Assembly: GCF_008386585.1 (NCBI RefSeq)
Contig: NZ_VUOB01000072.1
Span: 1 to 64,000, forward strand
DNA length: 64,000 bases
Direction: 5' to 3'
DNA from: Solihabitans fulvus
GTDB taxonomy: Bacteria; Actinomycetota; Actinomycetes; Mycobacteriales; Pseudonocardiaceae
Part shown: piece by piece, positions 45,238 through 54,398 of the stretch
How the letters are laid out: each line of letters begins with the position of its first letter
Position numbering within the stretch: position 1 is the first letter of the stretch
Program-made: the position numbers and the translations under genes
The notes under the pieces: model-generated
The model's input: only the letters and a program-made list of their open reading frames with translations
Told to the model about the DNA's origin: nothing
Database searches by the model: none

Positions 45238-46644
45238 TCAGCGCCCCCCGCCGTGCGACGAGAGCGCAAGGGAGCCGATCTCCCGCTCGGGAGCGGCCAC
45301 CGCCGCGGTCAGGATCGCCCGCAGGTCGGACACCATGCGCCGCACGGTTTCCCGGTCGAACAGCCGGTTGTCGTACTCCACCACCCCGCGCAGCCCGGTT
45401 GGCACCGCGATGAGGGACATGGTCAGGTCGAACTTGCTGGTGCCGGTGTGGCCCTGGACCAGCTCACAGGTCACACCGGGCAGCCGCAGCAGCTCGTTCT
45501 CCTTCTCCAGCAGCACGAAACACACCTGGACCAGCGGATGGTGATTCAGACTCCTTGGCGCGCCAAGGGATTCGACCAGTGCCTCGAAGGGATAGTCCTG
45601 GTGGGCCTGCGCCGCCAGCGTCGCGTCGCGCACGTGGTCCAGCAGCGCGGAGAACCGCATCCGGCCGGTCGGCCGGACCCGCAGCACGACCGTGTTGACG
45701 AAGAACCCGACCAGGTCCTCGGTCTCCAGGCTGCCTCGGCCCGACACCGGCACGCCGACCAGCAGGTCCTCGCTCCCGGTATAGCTGTGCAGCAACACCT
45801 CGAACGCGGTCAGCACCGTCATGAACGGCGTCACCCGGTGTTGGGCGGAGAAACCCTCGACGTCCTCCCGCAGCGCCAGCGGCCACTCGAAGACCTCCTG
45901 CGCGCCCTCGTGGCTCTCGACCGCAGGCCGGGGCCGATCAGCCGGCAGGGGCAGCAGGTACGGCGCGCCGGCGAGCTGGTCGGTCCAGTACCGGCGCAGC
46001 TCCGCCAGCTCGGCCGCCTCGTTGGTCTCCTGCCGCCGTACGGCGTCGGCGAAGCGCGCCGGCGGCGGGCCGAGTCGCGGCTCCTGCCGTTGCACGGCGG
46101 CGCGGTAGGCCTCACCGAGTTCGCGGAGCATGATCGCCAGGCTCCAGCCGTCGCAGATCAGATGGTGCAGCGTGAACAGGAAGACATGCGTGTCCGCGCC
46201 ATCGGTCAGCAGCCCGGCGCGCAGCAGCGGCCCGCGCCGCAGGTCAAAGGGCAGGCGCGCCTCCGCGTCGAGCGACTCGCCGAGATCGTCTGGCAGGCCG
46301 CGCACTGTCCACGGCGTCGGGATCGAGGGCAGCACGGCATAGAAGGGTTCGCCGTCGATGTCGAAGAAGATCGTCCGCAGCATCTCGTGCCTGCGGATCA
46401 GCGCCTCGACGGCGTGCCGCAGGGCGGCCTCGTCGATCGGTCCGGTGAGCCGGAACGCGTAGGGGACGTTGTAGATCGGCAGTTCCTCGTCCAGTGAGCA
46501 GAGGAACCACAGCCGCCGCTGCGCCGAGGACAGCTCGTACACGCCGAACTCGTCGCCGCGCTGGTGCAGCAGGTCGAGCGCGGCGCCCCTGCTGGCCACC
46601 GGGAGGCCTTCGAGGCGACCGATGACGCTGCGTAGATCGGTCAT
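45238..46644 (-). CDS. Stand-alone NRPS condensation domain
   Basis: 468 residues, a single condensation domain. It has YELSSAQRRLWFLCSLDEELPIYNVPYAFRL at the start, the intact catalytic HHLICDGWS near 155, and GFFVNTVVLR. It resembles ordinary LCL-type domains. It overlaps by 4 bases the NRPS gene whose own condensation domain has lost the catalytic His. The simplest reading is that this protein does peptide bond formation in trans for that NRPS, or joins the FAAL-derived acyl chain to the first aminoacyl carrier. Confidence 0.9.
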   Translation of the reverse strand: MTDLRSVIGRLEGLPVASRGAALDLLHQRGDEFGVYELSSAQRRLWFLCSLDEELPIYNVPYAFRLTGPIDEAALRHAVEALIRRHEMLRTIFFDIDGEPFYAVLPSIPTPWTVRGLPDDLGESLDAEARLPFDLRRGPLLRAGLLTDGADTHVFLFTLHHLICDGWSLAIMLRELGEAYRAAVQRQEPRLGPPPARFADAVRRQETNEAAELAELRRYWTDQLAGAPYLLPLPADRPRPAVESHEGAQEVFEWPLALREDVEGFSAQHRVTPFMTVLTAFEVLLHSYTGSEDLLVGVPVSGRGSLETEDLVGFFVNTVVLRVRPTGRMRFSALLDHVRDATLAAQAHQDYPFEALVESLGAPRSLNHHPLVQVCFVLLEKENELLRLPGVTCELVQGHTGTSKFDLTMSLIAVPTGLRGVVEYDNRLFDRETVRRMVSDLRAILTAAVAAPEREIGSLALSSHGGGR

Positions 46645-49600
46645 TCGGCCTCATCGGCGATCCGCCGCACCTCGTCGATGAGGTTCTCCAGCCCGGTGAC
46701 GGGATCGGCCGGGGCTGGATCGGACGGGGTCGGCAGCGGATCGGCCGGCCCTGATGGTTCCAGCAGGCTGTCGACGGCGTCGGCGAAGGCCTTGACCGTC
46801 GAGTTGGCGAACAGCAGCCGCAGCGGCACGTTCACCCCGAAGACCGCCTTCACCCGGGAGGCCACTCTGGTGACCTTGAGGGAATGGCCGCCGAGCATGA
46901 AGAAGTCGTCGTCCGGCCCGAGCCCGGACACGTCGAGAACCTCCTGCCAGATCTCGACGACCCGGTCCTGCGTGGACGCTCCGGCTCGCGCGACCGGCCT
47001 GACCTCCTGCGGCGCGGGCGCCGCGACCGGGGGCGCGGTCACCTGGATCTGCTTGTCCTGCTTGGCCTCTGGCCTGCTCCGCACCGGTTGGGCAGGCGCG
47101 GCGGGGGCCGCGCGCAGGCGGTCGATCTCCGCGGCGAGGGAGGCCACCGTGGGATTGCGGAAGACGGCCGACAGCGGGATGTCCAGCCGGAACATCGTCC
47201 TGGCGCGAGTGACGAGCGCGACGGCCTTGAGCGAATCGCCGCCTGCGCGGAAGAAGTCGTCGTGCACGCCCATCCCGGTCAGCGCAAGTACGCCGGTCAT
47301 CAGCGCGTCGAGCCTGCCCTCGGTGGCCGTGCTCGGCTCGGCCTGCTCGGACTGGGCCGGCTCGGCCTGGGCGCTCGCCGATGGCGCGAACTCCGCGAGC
47401 GCGCGGATGTCCAGCTTTCCGTTGGCGTTCAACGGCAAGGACGGCACCGGGACGTACAGGGCGGGCACCATGTAGCTGGGCACCTGCTCGCGCATGAACT
47501 CGCGCAGGCCGGCCAGGTCGGGATCGGGCGCCGAGGGGACCAGGTAGGCCACCAGTTGGTGGTCGCCGCCGGCGTCGTCGCCGACCTGGACGGAAACCTC
47601 TTTTACTTGTCCCGAAAGGAGAACCGCGGCCTCGACCTCGCCGGGCTCGACGCGGAAGCCGCGAATCTTGATCTGCCGGTCCGCCCGGCCGAGGAACTCG
47701 ATCGCCCCGTCGGCCCGGTACCTGGCCAGGTCGCCGGTGCGGTACATCCTGGCGCCGGCCGCCTCGCCGTAGGGGTCGGGCACGAACTTCTCCGCGGTCA
47801 GGCCGGGCTGGCCGAGGTAGCCCCTGGACACCCCGTCGCCGCCGATGAACAGCTCGCCGACGACACCGGCCGGCACGGGCTGCCAGTACTGGTCGAGCAC
47901 GTAGCACGTCGTGTTGGCCAGCGGGAAACCGATCGGCACGTGCTGCTCGTCGTCGGTGAGGTCGTTGGTGCGGTAGGCGGTGGCGTTGACGGTGGTCTCG
48001 GTGGGCCCGTACGGGTTGATCAGGTTCTCCGGCACGCCGTTGGCGATGATCCTTCGGTGCGTGTGGTAGTCCGCCTGCTCGCCGCCGGACTGGAAGTACC
48101 GCAGCGACGCGAAGGTCGCAGGCGCCTCGGCAACCAGCTGCTTCATCAGCGCGGCCGGCAGGAACATCATGTCGATCTCGTTCTCGACCAGCTGCGCCCG
48201 AAGTCGTTGCGGTTCAAGCAGATCCGACTTGCGCAGGCCGACCAGCCGCGCGCCGTTGAGCAGCGCGCCCCAGGTCTCCAGCGTGGTCGCGTCGAAGGAG
48301 ATGTTGGAGCCCTGGGCGACGCTGTCGCCCGGCGCGAACCGCGTGTAGGTGATCCCCCGCACCGTGCGGACGATGTTGCGGTGCGAGACCGCGATGCCCT
48401 TGGGGCGGCCGGTGGAGCCGGAGGTGAACATGACGTAGGCCAACTGGTCGGGACGGACCTCGGTGGCGAGCCGGTCGCCGGGCTGGTCGGCGATCGCCGG
48501 CTCGCTGTCGACGAGCACCCTGCGGACGCCGGGGGTCTCCGGCGACTCGCCTGCGCCGACATGCGACAGCAGGATCTCGACGTCCGCGCTGCGACACATC
48601 ATCGCGAGCCGGTCGGCGGGGTAGGACGGATCGAGCGGCACGTAGGCCGCGCCGACCTTCAGCGTGGCCAGCGCCGAGACCACCCACTCCGCCGAGTACC
48701 CGAAGTGCAGGCCGATCCGGGTCTCCCGGCCGGCGCCCAACTCGCGCAGGTAGTGGGCGAGCTGGTTGGCCCGCCGGTCAAGTTCCGCGTAGGTGTACCC
48801 GGTTTCCTCCCACAACAACGCCGGCGCCTGCGGGGTCCGGTCCGCCCACTGCTCGAACAGCTCGTGCACGAGCGCGTCCCTCGGATAGTCAACGGCGGTC
48901 CGGTTCCAGCCGTAGAGGATCCGCTCGCGCTCGTCGCCGCCGATGAGCGCGACGTTGGACAGCCGGGTGTCGGGGTCCTCGGCCAGTTGCCGGAGCAGGT
49001 GCAGCAGCTGCTCGGCGATGGTGTCAACGTTGCGCCGCGCGAACAGCTCCTCCTGGAAGGACAGCGCCCCGTCGAGCGAATCCCGGTCCGCCACCCGGAA
49101 CTCGATGTCGAAGGGCGACCGCGCCACGTCGACCAGGCGCGGGTCGAAGGTGACGCCGCCGATCGTCCTCGGTCGCGGCACCGCAGGCGCGCCAGCGACG
49201 AGGATCTGGAACAGGGGGTGCATCGACAGCTGCCGCTCGGGCCGGGCGAACTCGATCAGCCGCTGTAGTGGCACCTCCCGGTGCGCCGCCACGTCCCGCA
49301 GTCCGTCCCGGACCACCCGGACGACCTCGCGCCAGGTCGGGTCGTAGGGCAGCCGCAGGCGTAGCGGGAGCGTCTCGGTGAGCGGCCCGACGACGTCGGC
49401 GCTCGCGGCGTCCCGCAGGTCCGTTGGCACGCCGAGCACCAGGTCCGACGCGCGAAGCTGGCGGTGCAGCAGGGTTACGACGCCGGCGAGCACGACCGTG
49501 CTGACGTCGGTCCGCTCCGCCGAGGCGAGCTCACGCAGCCGCGCGGCGACCGTGCTCCGAACGGTGAACTCGGTGCGGCCTGTGGCCTGGGTGCCCAGTT

Positions 49601-50258
49601 CCGGGCGGGAACGCTGGTACGGCAGGGAACGGGCGTCCGGCAGGTCGGCGACCGCGTGCTTCCAGAAGTCGAGGCTGTCGGCGAGGTCGCCGCCGCTGAG
49701 GCGGGCTTCGGCGTCCTCGGCCAACTCGCCGAACGAGGATCCGGCCGGACCGGCCTCCGGCGCGTCACCATGAACGAGCGCTTGGTAGACGGCACCGATC
49801 TCCTCGCCGAGCAGTTCGAGGGAGCGCCGGTCGGCGGCGATCTGGTGGGCCACAACGAGTAGCTCGTAGCGGTAGGGGCCGAGCCGGACCAGCGTGCACC
49901 GGACCGGCGGCGAGGCGGCGAGGTCGAACGGGGCGCGCAGTTGCTCCTCGGTCAGCCGCGCCAGCTCGGCGGCGCGGTCGGCGGCGGGCAGCGCGCGCAG
50001 CTCCTCCACGACGGTCAGCGCGACTGGCCCGTCCAGCACGGCCGGGACGATCTCGCCGCCCCGGAAGGAGAAGACCGTGCGCAGGACCTCGTGCCGCGCC
50101 AGCACGACGTCCAGCGCGCGGGTCACCGTCGCGACGTCCACCGGACCGTGGATCCGCAGCGACAGCGCGTTGTGGTGGACCGACGGCTCGGTGGCGAGCT
50201 GGCTGAGCAGCCAGATCCGCTCCCGTCGAACACCCACCGCCTGATCTGTTGGTGACAC
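46641..50258 (-). CDS. NRPS with degenerate C, A and tandem T domains
   Basis: 1205 residues. The N-terminal condensation-type domain has AHQIAADRRS near 137 where HHxxxDG is expected: the second His is Gln and the Gly is Arg, so catalysis is doubtful. Adenylation domain: FTSGSTGRPKGI near 609, NPYGPTETTVN, GRADRQIKIRGFRVEPGE. My pocket reading D-A-L-F-Q-G-P-V-N-K matches no code I know. Two carriers follow, AGGDSLK near 1004 and LGGHSLK near 1122, joined by a Pro/Ala-rich linker. A tandem-carrier, single-A line with a separate C domain and a separate thioesterase suggests loading of an unusual residue twice, or a handover between carriers for modification. Confidence 0.92.
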   Translation of the reverse strand: MSPTDQAVGVRRERIWLLSQLATEPSVHHNALSLRIHGPVDVATVTRALDVVLARHEVLRTVFSFRGGEIVPAVLDGPVALTVVEELRALPAADRAAELARLTEEQLRAPFDLAASPPVRCTLVRLGPYRYELLVVAHQIAADRRSLELLGEEIGAVYQALVHGDAPEAGPAGSSFGELAEDAEARLSGGDLADSLDFWKHAVADLPDARSLPYQRSRPELGTQATGRTEFTVRSTVAARLRELASAERTDVSTVVLAGVVTLLHRQLRASDLVLGVPTDLRDAASADVVGPLTETLPLRLRLPYDPTWREVVRVVRDGLRDVAAHREVPLQRLIEFARPERQLSMHPLFQILVAGAPAVPRPRTIGGVTFDPRLVDVARSPFDIEFRVADRDSLDGALSFQEELFARRNVDTIAEQLLHLLRQLAEDPDTRLSNVALIGGDERERILYGWNRTAVDYPRDALVHELFEQWADRTPQAPALLWEETGYTYAELDRRANQLAHYLRELGAGRETRIGLHFGYSAEWVVSALATLKVGAAYVPLDPSYPADRLAMMCRSADVEILLSHVGAGESPETPGVRRVLVDSEPAIADQPGDRLATEVRPDQLAYVMFTSGSTGRPKGIAVSHRNIVRTVRGITYTRFAPGDSVAQGSNISFDATTLETWGALLNGARLVGLRKSDLLEPQRLRAQLVENEIDMMFLPAALMKQLVAEAPATFASLRYFQSGGEQADYHTHRRIIANGVPENLINPYGPTETTVNATAYRTNDLTDDEQHVPIGFPLANTTCYVLDQYWQPVPAGVVGELFIGGDGVSRGYLGQPGLTAEKFVPDPYGEAAGARMYRTGDLARYRADGAIEFLGRADRQIKIRGFRVEPGEVEAAVLLSGQVKEVSVQVGDDAGGDHQLVAYLVPSAPDPDLAGLREFMREQVPSYMVPALYVPVPSLPLNANGKLDIRALAEFAPSASAQAEPAQSEQAEPSTATEGRLDALMTGVLALTGMGVHDDFFRAGGDSLKAVALVTRARTMFRLDIPLSAVFRNPTVASLAAEIDRLRAAPAAPAQPVRSRPEAKQDKQIQVTAPPVAAPAPQEVRPVARAGASTQDRVVEIWQEVLDVSGLGPDDDFFMLGGHSLKVTRVASRVKAVFGVNVPLRLLFANSTVKAFADAVDSLLEPSGPADPLPTPSDPAPADPVTGLENLIDEVRRIADEAE

Positions 50259-50325
50259 CCTGTTCCTCCCCTGTAGGCGCTGCGATCTGTTGGCGCGTGC
50301 GATCGGTGTGGCGACGATCCCGAGG

Positions 50326-51285
50326 TCAGCCGTCGGGGCCGCGCGGCGCTGATCCGACCAGGAGCACGGCCTTGCCGGCCACCCGCCTGGTGCGCAACAG
50401 GTTCAGCACGGTCGTCACGTCCGCCCAGTCGGCCTCGGCCCCCACCTCGACGGACAACTCGCCGGCGGCACACAGCCCGGCCAGCTCGGCAAGGTCCGCG
50501 GCGGGTGGCTCCTCGACGATGCCGTCGAGGAGGTAGAAGCCATGCAGCCGCGCCTGTTTCGGATAGAAGTCGTTGATTGACAGGACGGTGTCCCGACGGG
50601 AGGAGTTGCCGTAGCTGACCACCAGGCCGCGATGGCCAACCAGCGACAGCGCGGCCGTAAGCGACTCCCCGCCTGCGGACTCGAGGACGAGATCGAAGCC
50701 GGGCCGCAGCTCGGCCAGGTCGGTCACCACGCGCGCGGCGCCCAGCGCCGCCAGCCCCGCCGCCCGCTCGGGGCCGCCGGCCACGGCCGTCACCTCCGCG
50801 CCGGCGCGGCGGGCCAACTGCACGGCGAACCGGCCGACCCCACCACTCGCGCCGACGACCAGCACCGCGCGGCCGGCCAGCGGTCCGGCCATTCGGAGCG
50901 TCCGCAGCGCCGTGAGTCCGGCCGCCGGCAGGGCCGCGGCCTGCTGCCACGACACGGTGTCCGGGATCGCGGCCAGGCTGGACTCGGCGACGGCCAGCTC
51001 CTGCGTCCAGCTGCCGCCCTGGCACATGCCGAAAACCCTGGTGCCCACGGTGAACTCGGTCGTGTCCCGATGCCCCGCCACGACCTCGCCGGCCAGGTCC
51101 CAGCCCGGCCGCCAGCCGCCGTTGGCCGGATCGTCGATCCGGTGCAGCTCGCCCCGGTTGACGGAGACGGCCCGCACGCGGACGACGACCTGGCCTGCGG
51201 CGGGTTCCGGCGCGGGCACCTGCCGGAACTCGACCGAGTCCCGGTTCGCGGCGCGGACGAGTGCGGTCACTTTGCGGGTGGCCAT
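50326..51285 (-). CDS. MDR-family enoyl/quinone reductase
   Basis: 319 residues, medium-chain reductase without zinc ligands. Landmarks: VSVNRGELHRIDD, GWDLAGEVVA, the Rossmann motif VLVVGASGGVGRFAVQLARRAGAEV and LVLESAGGESL. This subgroup reduces enones and quinones with NADPH. It overlaps the cupin gene by 19 bases and belongs with the hydratase-like genes upstream. In the proposed route it would reduce the 2-oxo-3-enoate formed by dehydration. Alternative: a general quinone reductase. Confidence 0.85.
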   Translation of the reverse strand: MATRKVTALVRAANRDSVEFRQVPAPEPAAGQVVVRVRAVSVNRGELHRIDDPANGGWRPGWDLAGEVVAGHRDTTEFTVGTRVFGMCQGGSWTQELAVAESSLAAIPDTVSWQQAAALPAAGLTALRTLRMAGPLAGRAVLVVGASGGVGRFAVQLARRAGAEVTAVAGGPERAAGLAALGAARVVTDLAELRPGFDLVLESAGGESLTAALSLVGHRGLVVSYGNSSRRDTVLSINDFYPKQARLHGFYLLDGIVEEPPAADLAELAGLCAAGELSVEVGAEADWADVTTVLNLLRTRRVAGKAVLLVGSAPRGPDG

Positions 51286-51641
51286 CGGACGCCGGTGTTC
51301 TCAGCGGTGGGTATCGACTTCCAGTCCTCGCGACTTGGCGAGAAGCATTCGACGAACACGGCCCCGTTCTCGCCGACCTGGACCTCGTGCGGCACGTTCG
51401 CCAGGAAGCGATACGTGCCGCCGACGCCCAGTTTCACCGTCTCGCCGCCCGACCGGAACTCCGCCGATCCCTCGATGACGACGCCGAGCTGCTCGTTGAC
51501 GTGCTGATGTTCCGGAACCAGGATGTTCGGCTCCAGCTCGGCGATCGCAATCGACATCAGTTCGCCGTGCACGACCCGAACCGTCACACCGTCCCACGCC
51601 CGCAACAGCGGCATTGCGCTGAAATCCTGCGCTATTCCCAT
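51267..51641 (-). CDS. Small cupin protein
   Basis: About 124 residues. A single cupin barrel with metal motif PEHQHVNEQLGVVIEGSAEF (two His and a Glu) and a second His in FLANVPHEVQVGE. Small cupins of this type can be isomerases, dioxygenases or plain binding proteins. It overlaps the start of the MDR reductase, so the two are coupled. I place the start at ATG 51641. The substrate is unknown; a keto-enol or double-bond isomerisation on the same keto acid would fit its neighbours. Confidence 0.82.
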   Translation of the reverse strand: MGIAQDFSAMPLLRAWDGVTVRVVHGELMSIAIAELEPNILVPEHQHVNEQLGVVIEGSAEFRSGGETVKLGVGGTYRFLANVPHEVQVGENGAVFVECFSPSREDWKSIPTAENTGVRWPPAK

Positions 51642-51767
51642 GATCCATCCATTCAGGCGACATTGCCGCGCGAACCATCGAAGGTGCTGCGGCAGATGGA
51701 ACCAGTGGAACCGTCGATGTCCCTGAACATCGGTAGCGAAATGGTAGGGAACGACGGCTCCCCCGGC

Positions 51768-51785
51768 CTTGAAGATTCTTGTCCG
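51768..51785 (-). promoter_or_regulatory. Shared regulatory element, copy 2
   Basis: On the minus strand CGGACAAGAATCTTCAAG, in the 162-base gap between the hydratase stop and the cupin start, 126 bases before the latter. One mismatch to copy 1 before IleRS. It implies a separate promoter for cupin-MDR. Confidence 0.5.
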
Positions 51786-51803
51786 GTCAGCCACCGCCGC
51801 CGG

Positions 51804-52616
51804 TCACTCGAGCACGGCGCACAGCGGCGGCAGGCCGTGCGTCTCCACCGTGAACACGTCCCCCCGGCTGACCGGCAGCGACGGCCCGAGCGACCCGGAC
51901 AGCACGATGTCGCCCGGTTCCAGCGGTGTGCCCAGTTCGTCCAGCCGCCTGGCCAACCAGGCGACCGACCGCGCCGGGTTGCCCAGCGCGGCCGCGCCGG
52001 CGCCGTGCACGACGAGTTCCCCGTTGAGGTGGATCAGCATGCCGATCGTCCGCAGGTCGGCGCCGCGCAGCGCCGCGTTCCACGGCCCGAGGACCACCGC
52101 CCCGTACGAGGCGTTGTCGGCGACGGTGTCGGTCAGGGCGATCCGGAAGTCGGTGATGCGGCTGTCGATCACCTCGATGCTCGCGGCGACGGCGTCGGTG
52201 GCGGCGAGCACGTCCTGCGCCGTGATCGGCCAGCCGTGCAGCGGGCGGCCGATCAGGAACGCCAGTTCGCCCTCGGCCCGTGGCTGTAGGAAGACCTTTG
52301 AGGGCAACAGCGCGCGGCCGGCCGTGGCCACAAAGTGCCGGGAGCCCCACAGGGTGCCGTAGTCGGGCTCGTCGACGCCGATCTGCTGCTGCATGGCCTT
52401 GCTGGTCAGCCCGATCTTCCTGCCGATGACCCGGTCTCCGTGTTCGGCGAGCCGCAGCTCGGTCCACCTGGTCTGGATCCGGTAGGCGAGCTCGGGCGAG
52501 GTCAGCGCCTCGGACTCGCTCAGCGGCGCGATGCTCGCCCCGCTCTCCCACGCGTCGTCCAGCCTGCGCGCAAGGCGGTCGATCGCGCCCTGCACGGAAA
52601 CCGATACGTCGGTCAT
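51804..52616 (-). CDS. 2-keto-4-pentenoate hydratase family enzyme
   Basis: 270 residues of the FAH superfamily, MhpD type. Family blocks: RVIGRKIGLTSKAMQQQIGVDEPDYGTLW at ~60-90, metal ligands in PRAEGELAFLIG (E-x-E) and the later Glu in IEVIDSRI, then LGNPARSVAWLARRL and PGDIVLSGSLGPSLPVSRGD. The family hydrates 2-oxopent-4-enoates to 4-hydroxy-2-oxo acids, or decarboxylates 4-oxalocrotonate. The reverse reaction (dehydrating a 4-hydroxy-2-oxo acid made by an aldolase) would suit this cluster. The ATG overlaps the partner gene by 4 bases. Confidence 0.9.
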   Translation of the reverse strand: MTDVSVSVQGAIDRLARRLDDAWESGASIAPLSESEALTSPELAYRIQTRWTELRLAEHGDRVIGRKIGLTSKAMQQQIGVDEPDYGTLWGSRHFVATAGRALLPSKVFLQPRAEGELAFLIGRPLHGWPITAQDVLAATDAVAASIEVIDSRITDFRIALTDTVADNASYGAVVLGPWNAALRGADLRTIGMLIHLNGELVVHGAGAAALGNPARSVAWLARRLDELGTPLEPGDIVLSGSLGPSLPVSRGDVFTVETHGLPPLCAVLE

Positions 52617-53167
52617 GCGCCCGCCTCCTCTCCCGAGGTGATCGCGACGATCACGGTGGCGAAACCGGGGCCCCACAACTGAACCGTGCCGGGCCGGGCC
52701 GGCAGACCTGCGCCAGGCCGGATCGGGCCGACGAGCACGATCGCGCCCGGCGGCAATCCGCCGGCCTCGCCGGCCGCCGCGCCGACCCTGGTGACGAGGT
52801 CGCCGAACGACTCCGGCTGCGTGACCTCCGCGTCGGTCCCGGTCTGCCAGAGGGTGAGCGGACCGCCGAGCGGAAGCTCCACGGCCCGCTCACCGAGCAC
52901 GAAGCGCGCCGGCCCGCCGTCCGGGTCCGACACCTCCACCGCGACGAAGGCCGCACCGATCGCGCGCTCGACGGCGCCGGGCGGCGCGCCGGCCGCGAGC
53001 TCGCGCCCGAGGAGCACGGCGACCGAGGGACGGAGTCGGGCCGCCGACACAGCTGCGAGCGGCACGGGGCTGGTGACCAGCGCGTCGGAGTGCACCGCGA
53101 CGACGGGACCACCCGGCGCGGAAAGCCGGTAGCCGCGCGGGGTCGTTTTCTCGGCAACGTGGGTCAT
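52613..53167 (-). CDS. Short hydratase-like partner lacking metal ligands
   Basis: 184 residues, related to the next gene but truncated at the N-terminus. The block that carries E-x-E in the active enzyme reads RPSVAVLLGREL here, so two of the three metal-binding acids are gone, though the later Glu (VAVEVSDPDGG) remains. The last part (LPPGAIVLVGPI, GTVQLWGPGFATV) matches the barrel end. Likely a non-catalytic subunit or assembly partner of the hydratase, as is known for hydratase-decarboxylase complexes in meta-cleavage pathways. It overlaps the active paralogue by 4 bases and follows the methyltransferase by 6. Confidence 0.72.
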   Translation of the reverse strand: MTHVAEKTTPRGYRLSAPGGPVVAVHSDALVTSPVPLAAVSAARLRPSVAVLLGRELAAGAPPGAVERAIGAAFVAVEVSDPDGGPARFVLGERAVELPLGGPLTLWQTGTDAEVTQPESFGDLVTRVGAAAGEAGGLPPGAIVLVGPIRPGAGLPARPGTVQLWGPGFATVIVAITSGEEAGA

Positions 53168-53173
53168 GGCGGG

Positions 53174-54181
53174 TCACGCGCTCGTCTGGGCCAGCAGCAG
53201 GATGCCGCCGGGCATGTCGTTGCGCTGCACCGTCCGCACGGCGAACCCGCTGGTCTCCAGCACGGCCACCCACTCGTCCGCCGGAATCAGCACCTGCCGC
53301 ATCAACGCGTGCACGTAGGTGAACTCGGGCGTGAACCGCTCCGGCAGGCCGGATTCCCGCGCAGGCGGCTCGACTTCCGCGATGAGCAGGTGGGCGCCGC
53401 CAGGCAGGATCCGCGCCATCTCGGTGAGGTAGGCGATCAACACGTCCTTGCCCAGGGCCAGGATCTCGTGCAGCAGGAAGAAGGTGACCACCAGGTCGGT
53501 GTTCGCCAGCGCGTCGATCTCGCCGAGCGCGCCGGCGTCGGCCTGGGTGATCACGACGCGGTCCGTCACGTGCTGGGCCGCGACGGCGGCCCGCGCGTCG
53601 GCGCACGCCTCGGGGCTGATGTCGATCCCGACGCCGTTCGCGTCGAACTCCTGGCACAGCGAGATCAGCAGGCGGGCGTTGCCACAGCCGAGGTCGAGCA
53701 CCTGGTTGAAGCTGGTCTGCCGCAACAGGTCCTTGGCCTGCGGCACGACGTCCCGGCCGCCGAGCAGCGCGGCGCCGCCGGCCACCCACTTGCCGTCGCG
53801 CACGTAGTCCTCGCCGTAGCGCTTTCCGCCGCCGAGGAAGGACTCGATCCGGCGCAGCGGCTCGCCGTAGCCGCCGACCAGCCACACCAGGTAGCCCTTG
53901 TCGCGGCACACTTCCCGGCCGTAGTCGGACAGCGCGTAGCCTGCCGCCGACTCCTCGACGACCCCCCGCTGGGCGAGGAACCGGAGGCTGGCGCGCAGCA
54001 GGGCGGCCGCGTCCGGCATCCGGTCTACGATGACCTCCTCGCCGATCCCGTCCGCCTCCAGCAGGTCGAGCAGGCCGACCATCTCCAGGGACGCGATGAT
54101 GCTGCTCACGGCATACCCTTCGAACAGCTCGAAGGCTGGCCTGTCCACGGTGGCCCGTTTCGTCGATCCGGTGATGGACAC
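53174..54181 (-). CDS. SAM-dependent methyltransferase with winged-helix N-terminus
   Basis: 335 residues from GTG 54181, with AAGGGG 6 bases before. The N-terminal ~120 residues are a dimerisation/winged-helix part (SSIIASLEMVGLLDLLEADG, LRFLAQRGVVEESAAGYALSDYGREV). The class I SAM site is VLDLGCGNARLLISL with VGIDISPEA. This architecture is shared by many O-methyltransferases and by the C-methyltransferases that methylate the beta carbon of 2-oxo acids (MppJ/DptI kind). The position before the keto-acid hydratases makes beta-methylation of a 2-oxo acid attractive, but this is inference. First gene of its operon, divergent from adenosine kinase. Confidence 0.85.
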   Translation of the reverse strand: MSITGSTKRATVDRPAFELFEGYAVSSIIASLEMVGLLDLLEADGIGEEVIVDRMPDAAALLRASLRFLAQRGVVEESAAGYALSDYGREVCRDKGYLVWLVGGYGEPLRRIESFLGGGKRYGEDYVRDGKWVAGGAALLGGRDVVPQAKDLLRQTSFNQVLDLGCGNARLLISLCQEFDANGVGIDISPEACADARAAVAAQHVTDRVVITQADAGALGEIDALANTDLVVTFFLLHEILALGKDVLIAYLTEMARILPGGAHLLIAEVEPPARESGLPERFTPEFTYVHALMRQVLIPADEWVAVLETSGFAVRTVQRNDMPGGILLLAQTSA

Positions 54182-54398
54182 GCTGTGCCCCTTTCTGATT
54201 TGACGAGGTGGGCGCCCGCGATCGGGACCCAATTCCACACTGGCCGCCAGCGTAAACAGCCCTGGACGCACGCCACAATCAATGGATAAGGCCATCTTCG
54301 CCCCGCACGAACGTGCCACTACTGCGAGCAGAAGGTCACATCTGACTATGTGCCCATTAGCTGATGACGACCGGCCGCGCACCACGGACAATGTTTTC

